NCBI GenBank assembly: GCA_025362195.1
Contig: JANYHV010000204.1
Span: forward strand, 1 to 51,650
Source: Fimbriiglobus sp.
Lineage (GTDB): Bacteria; Planctomycetota; Planctomycetia; Gemmatales; Gemmataceae
DNA: 51,650 nucleotides
Direction: 5' to 3'
Shown: positions 27,101 to 34,154 of the stretch, piece after piece
Layout: every line of letters begins with the position of its first letter
Position numbering within the stretch: the stretch's first letter is position 1
Translations under genes and position numbers: made by a program
The notes under the pieces: generated by a model
Seen by the model: the letters and a program-made list of their open reading frames with translations, nothing else
The model's database searches: none
What the model was told of the DNA's origin: nothing

Positions 27101-28264
27101 AACCGCGTCGACATGCTCTCGACCGGCGTGAACACCACCGTCGGGGTGCGGGTGCTCGGCCGCCGGGCCGAGGACGTGGTCCGCGCGTCCGAGGAGATCG
27201 CGGCCCTGTTGAAGACGATCCCCGGGGCGGCCGACGTGATCGCCGACCCGGTCCGCGGCAAGGGCACCCTCGAAGTCGTCCCCGACCGGGCCAAGGCGGC
27301 GCGGCTCGGGGTCGAGCCGGGGGCGGTCACCGACCTCGTCGAAATCGCCCTCGGCGGCCGCGTCGCCACGACCACCGTCGAGGGCCGGGAGCGCTACCCC
27401 GTCCGCGTCCGCTTCGCCCGCGCGTACCGCGAGGACGAGGAGTCGGTCCGGTCCCTGCCGGTCCCCGTGCGGACCCGGGCCGGGGCCGCGCACGTCCCGC
27501 TCGCGGCCGTCGCCGACGTCCGCGTCGCCGAGGGGCCGGCGTCCATCAAGGGGGAGAACGGCCTGGCCCGGAACTACGTCCGGCTCAACGTCCGCGGCCG
27601 GGACGCGACCGAGTTCGTCGCCGCCGCCCGCCAGGCCGTCGCCGCCGGCGTCCGTTTGCCCGACGGCGTCCACGTCGAGTGGACCGGCCAGTTCGAGCAC
27701 GAGGCGCACGCCCGGCGGACCCTGGTGGTCGCCGTCCCGGTCGTCGTCGGGCTGATCTTCCTCATCCTCTGGTGGACGTACCGCGACGCGGCCGACGCCG
27801 CCTTGCTGCTCGTCGCCGTGCCCGGGGCGTTGGCCGGGGGGGTCATCTTCCAGTGGCTGTTCGGGTACCCATTGTCGGTCGCCGCGTGGGTCGGGTTCAT
27901 CGCCTGCTTCGGCATGGCGACCTCGACCGGCGTCGTCATGCTCCTGTACCTGCGGCTCGCGGTCGAGAACGCCGGCGGGCTGGGGGTACTCACGCCGGAG
28001 ACGTTGCGCGAGGTCGTGTTGAACGGGGCCGCGCACCGCCTCCGGCCCAAGCTCCTGACCGAAGCGACGACGCTCCTCGGGCTGGCCCCGATCCTGCTCG
28101 CCACGGGCACCGGGTCGGAAGTCCTCCGGCCGATGGTCCTGCCCGTCTTCGGCGGCCTGTTGATCGCCGACGAAGTCATCGACCTGTTCCTGCCGGTCCT
28201 CTTCTACCGGGTCCGCCTCCGCCGCTTGCGCGCGGCCCGGCCCCGAAGCCCGGTCGGCGACTAG
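24113..28264 (+). CDS. CusA/CzcA-type heavy-metal RND efflux pump with a large inserted domain
   Basis: A 1383-residue pump from ATG 24113 (MIDRVITFSVRRRWVVV, the usual N-terminus). GTG 24089, overlapping the adaptor stop, would add 8 residues. TM1 is followed by periplasmic porter motifs (DAIPDLSENQVVVFTEWPG). The TM2-6 block contains GLTISIGVLVDSSIVTAENV, which lacks the first Asp of CzcA and so resembles the monovalent (Cu+/Ag+) group. The second half keeps VVGKAGRAETASDPAPLDMI, WTMPIQNRVDMLSTGVN and a TM7-12 block. Family members are about 1040 residues. The excess is a roughly 275-residue insert (about 701-975) between REFWPR and EMDRALQVPGWTN, mostly helical, with a HHHG cluster near 930. 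Metal specificity is an inference. Confidence 0.9.
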   Translation: MIDRVITFSVRRRWVVVAAAVVLAVWGAYSAARTPVDAIPDLSENQVVVFTEWPGHGPAEIEDQISYPLALELKGLDGVRVVRSSSDVGFSTVSVVFEDRVGWDAGRRQVGDALARSAARWPAGATPRLAPDAAATGQIFWYTVEGKGYDPGRLRAVQDWFVRPQLAAVPGVAEVASVGGLQLEYQVELDPHRLRARGVSAGQVVEAVRRANAAVGGDVVVKGSAEYVARAAGWLGARPGRPDAPPDPQRVVRDLEDVTVAAADGTPVPLADLGTVALGSAPRRGILEKDGSEATGGVVLLRHGENPLEVTRALRAKVRGLRPGLPPGVRIVVAYDRTPLIEGTVGTVTGTLLEAILTATVCIVVVLRHLRTAFVVALTLPLAVLFSFGVIDLLRRTGVVAVETNLMSLAGLTISIGVLVDSSIVTAENVVHRLKTRYGEQPVRGDTRDDVIAACREVGRPIVFSVLVVLVSFLPVFALGGLEGKMFHPLAYTKSFALVGVGLLSLTLVPALCSFFVKGRLRSEEQVGIVRGLVRVYRPVLAYLIDRPAGIVAFVGLTFVLGAAPFGAPGLMPVVVAVAVAGSVWAASRTRTKFAVAGGLVVVGLAAGQWVTPLPREFLTPLDEGTAMDMPITVPRMSAAQAGDDLRARDMILCRFPEVEMVVGKAGRAETASDPAPLDMIETMIGFRPREFWPRRCLRPADAERHAADVLDALIAAGLVRDPGDRRDPAAAAAMAAVPLFDAQIREAAYQRNKEFERDLGLRLARFAGEELVARLGRDGALAAGTAAGGLVALTDSVLPAHAAHLGMEPTPEAVAALVDDVLRKLTDLGAVAPRAAPDRRPAEWLGRLLPLGDSTLAGQVFAAVKARHREQWQAHATRLNAELLDRAAGLYTRLALEALLGACEITDPRVAAAVRQWHQVRSAVPAAGGHHHGSALPFLDPVPGLDAVQAEQTRRLARRLLLWPRGRVELAGSGGEMDRALQVPGWTNVWTMPIQNRVDMLSTGVNTTVGVRVLGRRAEDVVRASEEIAALLKTIPGAADVIADPVRGKGTLEVVPDRAKAARLGVEPGAVTDLVEIALGGRVATTTVEGRERYPVRVRFARAYREDEESVRSLPVPVRTRAGAAHVPLAAVADVRVAEGPASIKGENGLARNYVRLNVRGRDATEFVAAARQAVAAGVRLPDGVHVEWTGQFEHEAHARRTLVVAVPVVVGLIFLILWWTYRDAADAALLLVAVPGALAGGVIFQWLFGYPLSVAAWVGFIACFGMATSTGVVMLLYLRLAVENAGGLGVLTPETLREVVLNGAAHRLRPKLLTEATTLLGLAPILLATGTGSEVLRPMVLPVFGGLLIADEVIDLFLPVLFYRVRLRRLRAARPRSPVGD

Positions 28265-28305
28265 AACAATCCGTCCCGCCCACGCGCCCCCGCCGAGTGC
28301 CCCCG

Positions 28306-28983
28306 ATGCCGCTGACCGTCCCCCTGTTCGTCGCCAAGTGGAAGGCCGCCAGCCTGTCCGAGCGGTCGTCGTACCAGCAGCACTTCCTCGACTTGTGTAG
28401 CCTGCTCGACGTGACGCCGCCGGCCGAGGAGGACCCGACCGGGGCGTCGTTCACCTTCGAGAAGGGCGTGACCAAGGCCGACGGCGGCAAGGGCTTCGCC
28501 GACGTCTGGCGGCGCGGCTGCTTCGGCTGGGAGTACAAGGGCAAGCACAAGGACCTCGACGCCGCCTACCGCCAACTGCAGAACTACCGCGAGGCCCTCG
28601 AGAACCCGCCGCTGTTGGTCGTGTGCGACCTCGAAACCTTCGTCGTCCGCACCAACTTCACCGGCACCCCGACCGAGCGGCACGAATTCCACCTCGACGA
28701 CCTGGCCGACACCAAGACCTTTGGCCTGCTCCGCAACCTCTTCCACGCCCCCTACGAGTTGCGGCCGGGCAAGACGCAGAAGGAGATCACTGAGAAGGTC
28801 GCGGCCAAGTTCGCCAAGCTCGCCGACGGCCTGCGCGGCCGGGGGGTCGAGCCCGAGCCGGCGGCCAGTGCTGCCGTCGTAAGGCAATTGAGGTCAAGAG
28901 CCGACCGGTGGCCGGTCCGTTACTATAACAAGATGGCCACTTTTGACTTCTGCAGGACTGCCGAAAGGCTTCGTTCGTGTTAA
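28306..28983 (+). pseudogene. MmeI-like restriction-modification enzyme, N-terminal nuclease fragment
   Basis: A 225-codon ORF whose first about 187 residues match the N-terminus of MmeI-like type IIL enzymes: FVAKWKAASLSERSSYQQHF, LDAAYRQLQNYREALENPP, LLVVCDLETFVVRTNFTG and LRPGKTQKEITEKVAAKFAK. The nuclease motif D-x9-E-x-K is intact (D66, E76, K78 in ADVWRRGCFGWEYKGK). Homology stops abruptly at about 28866 (GVEPEPAA), where relatives continue into the helical spacer and methyltransferase. The last about 38 residues are unrelated. The stop TAA overlaps the ATG of the next gene (TAATG). It could still make a small nuclease-domain protein, but as a restriction enzyme it is broken. The C-terminus survives at 30177-30641. 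Confidence 0.8.
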
Positions 28984-29993
28984 TGCAGCAATACGCCCTC
29001 GTGGCGACATCCGCCGGGCTCGTCGTCGGCGTCGTAGGCTTAGTGCTCGTCGGAGTCTACCGGAGGGATCTCGGTCGGTCATTCAACGGGTTCTGGTCGA
29101 AGTGGATTTCGGTGCCGATGCAGGTCTTGAGCCTGCTGTCTTCAGCGGGCGCGGCGTTCGACCGACCGGAGGCAAAGGCGGACTGGGTGGCGAACGTCGT
29201 GGTCGGGATTGCCGCGTTCGCCGTCTGGACTACGCTCCAAATCTTAGTCGATTACTACTTCAAGGAAGGCGAGCGCTTCGACTTCGAGCGGCTCGAAGAT
29301 TCCCAGAGCCGGAACGATGCTTACATCTGGCTGTTCGGTTCGATGCGTAAGCTCGTCGATTTCAAACTGAGTCACATTCGGGGCGAGTTGGATTCCAGTA
29401 AGGGCAAGCCAACGGTCAAGAGCATCCGCGAATGCCTCCGCACGGGTGACGAGTTAGACGGCTTCCTGACCGCGGTGTGCCAATTTTACATCGGTTTAGT
29501 TTCGGGCCAGTCCCCCAAGCCCCCGAACTTCCGGGCCGTTTTGTACGTCAGTCAAGGCGGGTACATGACGCCGATCCGCGGCAGCAGTCACAACGACAAT
29601 TTGTGGGAGCCGTCGCCGTCCTTCGAGGCTAACCACGCGGCTTTCGCACTCACTGGCTGTCAAAATCCGGCACTAGTCACAGTCTGCATCAACCGACAAG
29701 CAACAATAATGTTCGGGGATACTTTAGCCGCCTCTGACCGTGGAGAGTTCGAATTTCTCCACGCCGATCAGCGGAGCTACTTGCGGTCGATTATTGCGTG
29801 CCCGCTGGGTAAAGTCTGGCGACCCGACCGCAAGTTGGCCCAGTGCGCGTTGGTCGTTGACACCAACGTGCCGGACTTTTTCCTCGAAAGCGACCGGCCA
29901 TTTTTAGAATTCTGCCTGCGCGAGTTCGCCAGCCGAATTAAACTGGAACTGATGCTCGAAGCCATGCTCACCAGCGGGGAGGGTTCGCCATGA
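28983..29993 (+). CDS. Two-TM protein with possible GAF-like domain, on lower-G+C insert
   Basis: A 336-residue protein (ATG 28983; GTG 28977 adds two residues). One hydrophobic helix lies near the N-terminus (LVATSAGLVVGVVGLVLVGV) and another at about residues 70-93 (VANVVVGIAAFAVWTTLQIL). A soluble C-terminal part of about 240 residues follows. Its second half (NFRAVLYVSQGGYMTPIRG, YLRSIIACPLGKVW, AQCALVVDTNVPDFFLESDR, and a closing helix) has the strand order of a GAF-type sensor domain; this is a weak, fold-level impression. I recognise no family name. Base composition is clearly lower in G+C than its flanks, with TTA and ATA codons that neighbours avoid, indicating transfer. It overlaps the next small gene by 4 bp. 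Confidence 0.75.
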   Translation: MQQYALVATSAGLVVGVVGLVLVGVYRRDLGRSFNGFWSKWISVPMQVLSLLSSAGAAFDRPEAKADWVANVVVGIAAFAVWTTLQILVDYYFKEGERFDFERLEDSQSRNDAYIWLFGSMRKLVDFKLSHIRGELDSSKGKPTVKSIRECLRTGDELDGFLTAVCQFYIGLVSGQSPKPPNFRAVLYVSQGGYMTPIRGSSHNDNLWEPSPSFEANHAAFALTGCQNPALVTVCINRQATIMFGDTLAASDRGEFEFLHADQRSYLRSIIACPLGKVWRPDRKLAQCALVVDTNVPDFFLESDRPFLEFCLREFASRIKLELMLEAMLTSGEGSP

Positions 29994-30133
29994 AGACGGC
30001 CGAAGACCAACGGCGAGCAGCCGAGGCACGAGTCGCGCGTAAGGAAGCGCTCAAGAAACAAATCACGGAGAGCGTGCGAAAGGATTTGGCGGCACTCCGG
30101 GAACACGACGCTCGACTGCATCGCAAAAAATAA
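29990..30133 (+). CDS. 47-residue charged helical protein coupled to the membrane gene
   Basis: A small ORF starting at the ATG that overlaps the preceding stop (ATGA) and ending at TAA 30131-30133. The product is almost entirely helical and charged (MKTAEDQRRAAEARVARKEA, then LKKQITESVRKDLAALREHD and ARLHRKK), with basic residues dominating. It could form a short coiled coil or bind nucleic acid or acidic lipid. No domain is recognised. Strict coupling to the two-TM gene argues that it is real and works with it. It lies inside the same lower-G+C segment that replaced the middle of the restriction gene. Confidence 0.6.
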   Translation: MKTAEDQRRAAEARVARKEALKKQITESVRKDLAALREHDARLHRKK

Positions 30134-30176
30134 CTGACTTGATCTGACTCCGGGGTGTCGCTCCGAGTCTCTGTGA

Positions 30177-30641
30177 ACTGTTTTCGGGATTCGGCCGGAC
30201 TGGGTAGCCGATCCGACGGACGCCCAGCGCGAGGCGGTCGCGGCGGCGGCGAAGGAACTCGACGGCTTGCGGAGCAACTGGCTCAACCCGCCGGAGTGGA
30301 CCGCCACCGAAACCCTCACCTTCCCCGGCAGCGTCGGCGGGCCGTGGCGGCGCTACGTCACCGAACCGGACGCCCGCGGCGTCGGCACGGTCCGCTACCC
30401 GCGCACGGTGCCGAAGTCGCCCGAGTTCGCCGCGAAGCTTAAGGACCGCACGCTGACGAAGCTCTACAACGAGCGGCCGGCGTGGCTGGCGAACGCGCAC
30501 ACGAAGCTCGACGCCGCCGTGTGTGCCGCCTACGGCTGGCCGGCGACCGTCGCCGCCGACGACTTGCTAGCGAAGCTGCTCGCGCTCAACCTGTCCCGTG
30601 CCGGCAGCGCCGCCCCCGCCGCGACCGACGACCCGGAGTGA
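30177..30641 (+). pseudogene. MmeI-like restriction-modification enzyme, C-terminal fragment
   Basis: The frame opens after a TGA at 30174-30176 and has no ATG or GTG near its beginning (TTG 30267 is internal). From about 30183 it reads FGIRPDWVADPTDAQREAV, LRSNWLNPPEWTATETLTFP, ARGVGTVRYPRTVPKSPEF and LTKLYNERPAWLANAHTKLD, then AAYGWPATVAADDLLAKLLA LNLSR. This is the standard C-terminus of MmeI-like DNA methyltransferase/restriction proteins. The methyltransferase catalytic motifs (FxGxG and NPPY) that should precede it are absent. It is the distal remnant of the gene that begins at 28306. It converges with the sigma54 activator gene. Confidence 0.8.
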
Positions 30642-30690
30642 CGGCGCTCATCGCCTTCGCCTGCGGCGGAGCCACGAACCGGATGGCCGG

Positions 30691-30716
30691 GGCGAAGTGT
30701 GGGGACACTTGTCGCC
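30691..30716. terminator. Hairpin between convergent genes
   Basis: GGCGAAGTGT (30691-30700), a GGGG loop and ACACTT-GT-CGCC form a stem with a 2-nt bulge. It lies between the restriction-gene remnant and the stop of the sigma54 activator. There is no T tract on either side, so a role in termination is only likely from its position. Confidence 0.35.
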
Positions 30717-30730
30717 GGGAAATCGACCGC

Positions 30731-32206
30731 CTACCCGACGCGACCCTGGCGCTCTTCTTCGTACTTGTGCAGCTTGTTGTACAGCGTCTTCAGGCTGATG
30801 CCGAGTTCGGTCGCCGTCGCCTGCTTGTTGCCCGTGTTCTTGGCGTACACGTGCAGGATGTAGTCCATCTCCACGTCGGACAGCGTCTTCGCGGACGCGC
30901 TCGGGTCGGGCTGAGTGGCCGGCGGCGGGATGTACGTCGTCGGGGCGGTCGCCGGGGTCGGGGCGTAGGACGGCATCGACAGCGTGGCCGGGCCGGTGTG
31001 CGGGGCCAGGCGGGGGGCGCGCACGTCGTAGGGCAGGTGGTGCGTCAGGATCGGCTGGCCGGCGGCGACGATCCAGGCGTACTCCATCGCGTTCGCCAAC
31101 TCGCGGACGTTGCCCTGCCAGTGGTAGTTCAAAATCACCCGCATCGCCTCGTCGGTCAGCAACTCGACGACGGCGGCGTACGGCTTCTTCGCCGCCCGCG
31201 CGAGCAGGTGCCGGGCGAGTTCGGGGATGTCCTCGCGGCGCTCCCGGAGCGGCGGCAGGTGGATGTGGAACATGTTCAGGCGGAACAACAAGTCTTCGCG
31301 GAAGGTGCCCTCGACGACCATCTGCCGCAAGTCGCGGTTGGTCGCCGAGATGACGCGGACGTCGACGATGGTCGCCTCGTTGGCCCCGACCGGGCGGATC
31401 TCGCCGGCCTCCAGGAAGCGGAGGAGTTTGACCTGCGTCTGCTTGTCGAGTTCGGCCAGTTCGTCGAGGAGCAGCGTGCCGCCGTTGGCGACCTCGAACA
31501 TGCCCTTGCGGTCGGCCTGGGCACCGGTGAAGGCGTTCTTCTTGTGCCCGAACAGTTCGCTCTCGACGAGTTGCGGACTCAGCGCCCCGCAGTTCACCGG
31601 GATGAACGGCATGTCGGCCCGGCGTGACTTCGAGTACAGGGCGCGGGCGACGACTTCTTTGCCAGTCCCCGTTTCGCCGGTGATGAGCACGCGGGCGTCG
31701 GTCCCGGCGATCTGATCGACGAGCCGCTGAACGGGCAGCATCGCCGGGCTGGCCCCGATCAAGAACCCCGGCCCCTCGGCCGCTTGCACCCGCGACTCCA
31801 GAGCGACGGCCTTGTTCTTGAGCCGCTTCTTGTCCTGGATGCGCAGGAAAACGGCCTCGATCTCGGCGAGTTGGCACGGCTTGCGGAGGTAGTCGCACGC
31901 CCCGAGGCGCATGGCCTGGACCATGCTCTCTTCGCTGGCGTACCCGGTCATCATGATCGCTTCGGTGTCCGGGCTGACCTGCTTGAGCCGCTGGAGCACG
32001 TCGATCCCGGACAGGCCGGGCATGCGGATGTCGAGCAGGGCCACGTCGAAGCTCTGGGCGGCGATGGCCTGGAGGGCCTGCTCGCCGTTGGCGCACACGA
32101 CCACGTCGTGGCCGAGGGCTTTCAGCTCGATGCGCATGAACTCTTGGAGTTGACGCTCGTCGTCCACGAAGAGGATGCGGAGCCGGTTGTGCGGTTGCGT
32201 GGCCAA
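30731..32206 (-). CDS. NtrC-family sigma54-dependent response regulator
   Basis: A 491-residue activator. The receiver domain (residues 10-125) has D59 as phospho-acceptor (VALLDIRMPGLSG) and a KP pair at 109-110. The AAA+ domain has Walker A GETGTGKE (177-184) and Walker B TLLLDELAELD (244-254). The sigma54-contacting loop reads NAFTGA (224-229) instead of GAFTGA. The arginine-finger region is NYHWQGNVRELANAME. A Pro/Thr-rich linker precedes the Fis-type helix-turn-helix (ATATELGISLKTLYNKLHKY). It activates sigma54 promoters after phosphorylation, probably by the kinase encoded 88 bp upstream on the same strand. Targets are not evident in the window. Confidence 0.93.
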   Translation of the reverse strand: MATQPHNRLRILFVDDERQLQEFMRIELKALGHDVVVCANGEQALQAIAAQSFDVALLDIRMPGLSGIDVLQRLKQVSPDTEAIMMTGYASEESMVQAMRLGACDYLRKPCQLAEIEAVFLRIQDKKRLKNKAVALESRVQAAEGPGFLIGASPAMLPVQRLVDQIAGTDARVLITGETGTGKEVVARALYSKSRRADMPFIPVNCGALSPQLVESELFGHKKNAFTGAQADRKGMFEVANGGTLLLDELAELDKQTQVKLLRFLEAGEIRPVGANEATIVDVRVISATNRDLRQMVVEGTFREDLLFRLNMFHIHLPPLRERREDIPELARHLLARAAKKPYAAVVELLTDEAMRVILNYHWQGNVRELANAMEYAWIVAAGQPILTHHLPYDVRAPRLAPHTGPATLSMPSYAPTPATAPTTYIPPPATQPDPSASAKTLSDVEMDYILHVYAKNTGNKQATATELGISLKTLYNKLHKYEEERQGRVG

Positions 32207-32294
32207 AGTCTCTCCCGTCGCCCTGGGGGCGTCCGTCGTGCGTCACTCGTGCGTCGTCCCGGTGCGGAATCCGTTCCGCGGCCGGTGGGCGGGC

Positions 32295-33914
32295 TCACGC
32301 CACCGCCGCCGCCCGGCCGGGGAACGGCAGGACGATGTGCGGGTGGGACGCGGGCGTAGGTTCGGCTTTTTCGGCCGCGGTCGTCAAGGGCAGTCGGACC
32401 ACGAAGGTACTCCCCTGCCCGGGGCCGGCACTCGTCGCACGAATGGTGCCGCCGTGCTGGTCGATGATCTGGTGGCTAATCGACAGGCCAAGTCCGGTCC
32501 CGTTGCCGGTCCGGCTGCGGGTGAAGAACGGCTCGAAAATGTGCTGGAGGGTGTCCGGGGCCATGCCGCACCCCGAGTCCGCGAAGCAGAGTTCGGCGTG
32601 CGTCGCGTCCGCCGTCAGGGTGACCTCGACGCCCCCGCCCTCCTCCATGCTGTCCAGGGCGTTGACGATCAAGTTGAGCACCACCCCCTTCACGTCCGGC
32701 ACGCTCAGCGCGGCCGTGGCCGTCGCGGCCGGGGCGAAGTGGATGAGCTTGTTGCGAGCGTTCGGCAGGACCCGGGCGACCTCGATCACGTCGGCCACGA
32801 GTTGGGACACCTCGGCCCGCTCGCGCTTGCCCCCGCTGCGGCTGAAGTCGAGCAGCTTCTGGGTGATCTGCTTGCACCGCTGGGACTCTTCCTGGATCAT
32901 CCGCAGGTACTTTTGCACCACCTCGCCCTCGGCCCCGAGCCGCGGCAGGACCGCTTGCAGCCGGCGCTCGAGGGCCTCGGCGCAGAAGGCGATCGAGGCG
33001 AGCGGGTTGTTGATCTCGTGGGCCACGCCGGCGGCCAGGAAGCCGACGCTGACCATGCGCTCGGACCGCACGAGTTGCAGCGTCCGGTCGTTGACCTGGG
33101 CTTCGAGGTCCCGGTACGTGTCGCGCATCCGGCCGGTCATGGCGTTGAACTCGTCGGCGAGTTCCTGCAACTCGTCGCCCGAGTCGAGCCGGATCGGCCG
33201 GTCGAAGTACCCGTTGTGGACCTCGTGGACGCCGGCCTGGAGGAGTTGGATCGGCGTGAACACCCAGACGCGGAAGTAGTACAGCAGCGCCCCGACCAGC
33301 ACCACGGCGAGCGCCGTGGCGAACCCGGACACGAGCAGGCTGCGGCGGTGGTTGGCCTCGCTCTGCTTCGACGAGTGCTGCACGTCGTCCACCAGGTTCG
33401 TGAACAGTTCCTTGGCCAGGCGTTCGCACTCGGCGTGGGCGCTGACCACCTGCGGGTCGTTGACCAGCCCCCCGCCGGCGACGTTCTGCGTCTTCGACCG
33501 CTCGAGAGCGTCGCCCAGCGCGGCGAACCGTTTGGGCAGGTCGGCCAGTTGAGTGTAGTCGTGCAGGGAGCCGTCGGTGCCGGTCGGGTACGCGGCCCGC
33601 ATGAGCGTCTGGTACCGGGTCAGGGTCTCGCCGGCGGCGGCGATGCGGCCGCGGATCCGCGCGTACTCCTGGTTGATGCCGAAGACAGCGGGATCGGCCG
33701 AGACCGCGTCGCCGTCGGAATTGCGGACCCGCTGGGTGTCGGTCAACAACTGGACCACGAGCCGCATCTCTTCGAGCTTGCGGCCGGTGACGCGCTGGGT
33801 TTCGAGGTACGAGGACAAACCGAACAGTGCCCCGCCGAGGAGCAGGGCCACGCTCCCGATGACGAGGGCCAGGCCGAGACTCAGTTTGTGCCGTAGCCGC
33901 CAGGGACGGGCCAC
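32295..33914 (-). CDS. Sensor histidine kinase, NtrB-like
   Basis: A 539-residue membrane kinase. TM1 is at about 12-33 and TM2 at about 193-213, with a helical periplasmic sensor between them. A HAMP domain (about 213-265, FTPIQLLQAGVHEVHNG) connects to a coiled coil. HisKA has H299 in GVAHEINNPLASIAF, the NtrB-like variant. The HATPase boxes are NLIVNALDSM, FADSGCGMAP and GNGTGLGLSI. The GTG start at 33914 is fixed by an excellent AAGGAGG five bases upstream. It is transcribed just ahead of the NtrC-type regulator, its probable partner. The input signal is unknown. Confidence 0.93.
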   Translation of the reverse strand: MARPWRLRHKLSLGLALVIGSVALLLGGALFGLSSYLETQRVTGRKLEEMRLVVQLLTDTQRVRNSDGDAVSADPAVFGINQEYARIRGRIAAAGETLTRYQTLMRAAYPTGTDGSLHDYTQLADLPKRFAALGDALERSKTQNVAGGGLVNDPQVVSAHAECERLAKELFTNLVDDVQHSSKQSEANHRRSLLVSGFATALAVVLVGALLYYFRVWVFTPIQLLQAGVHEVHNGYFDRPIRLDSGDELQELADEFNAMTGRMRDTYRDLEAQVNDRTLQLVRSERMVSVGFLAAGVAHEINNPLASIAFCAEALERRLQAVLPRLGAEGEVVQKYLRMIQEESQRCKQITQKLLDFSRSGGKRERAEVSQLVADVIEVARVLPNARNKLIHFAPAATATAALSVPDVKGVVLNLIVNALDSMEEGGGVEVTLTADATHAELCFADSGCGMAPDTLQHIFEPFFTRSRTGNGTGLGLSISHQIIDQHGGTIRATSAGPGQGSTFVVRLPLTTAAEKAEPTPASHPHIVLPFPGRAAAVA

Positions 33915-34154
33915 GGGTACCTCCTTGTTCAGCGGTCGAGCGGCCGGGCGGACCCGGCCCGTCCGCCGTGCGGCCCCTCCTCCGTGAGGGGGAATCGCCG
34001 GCGGAGCGGGGGGACTCTACCAGAAGTTTTTTCGCGGCGGGAGGGCAACTTTTACCGCCGGCCGGACTTTTTTACCGGCCACACGACCCACCCCGCCGCG
34101 GCCCCGCCGTCCTCCCTATCTTGACAGCGTGTCGCAACTCGCGGGGTGATTCGC

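Noticed and set aside
25166-28036. 956-codon open frame antisense to the efflux pump
   Set aside because: Composition (Asp/Arg/Gly/Pro/Gln runs) is typical of the complement of a high-G+C gene; no motif is visible.
28867-30176. Insertion sequence or transposon in the restriction gene
   Set aside because: No transposase, no terminal inverted repeats and no target duplication, and the target gene has lost its middle rather than being merely split.
34121-34126. TTGACA just upstream of kdsA as a -35 box
   Set aside because: A -10 at normal spacing would fall at about 34144 (GGGTGA, no match) and leave almost no leader before the start.
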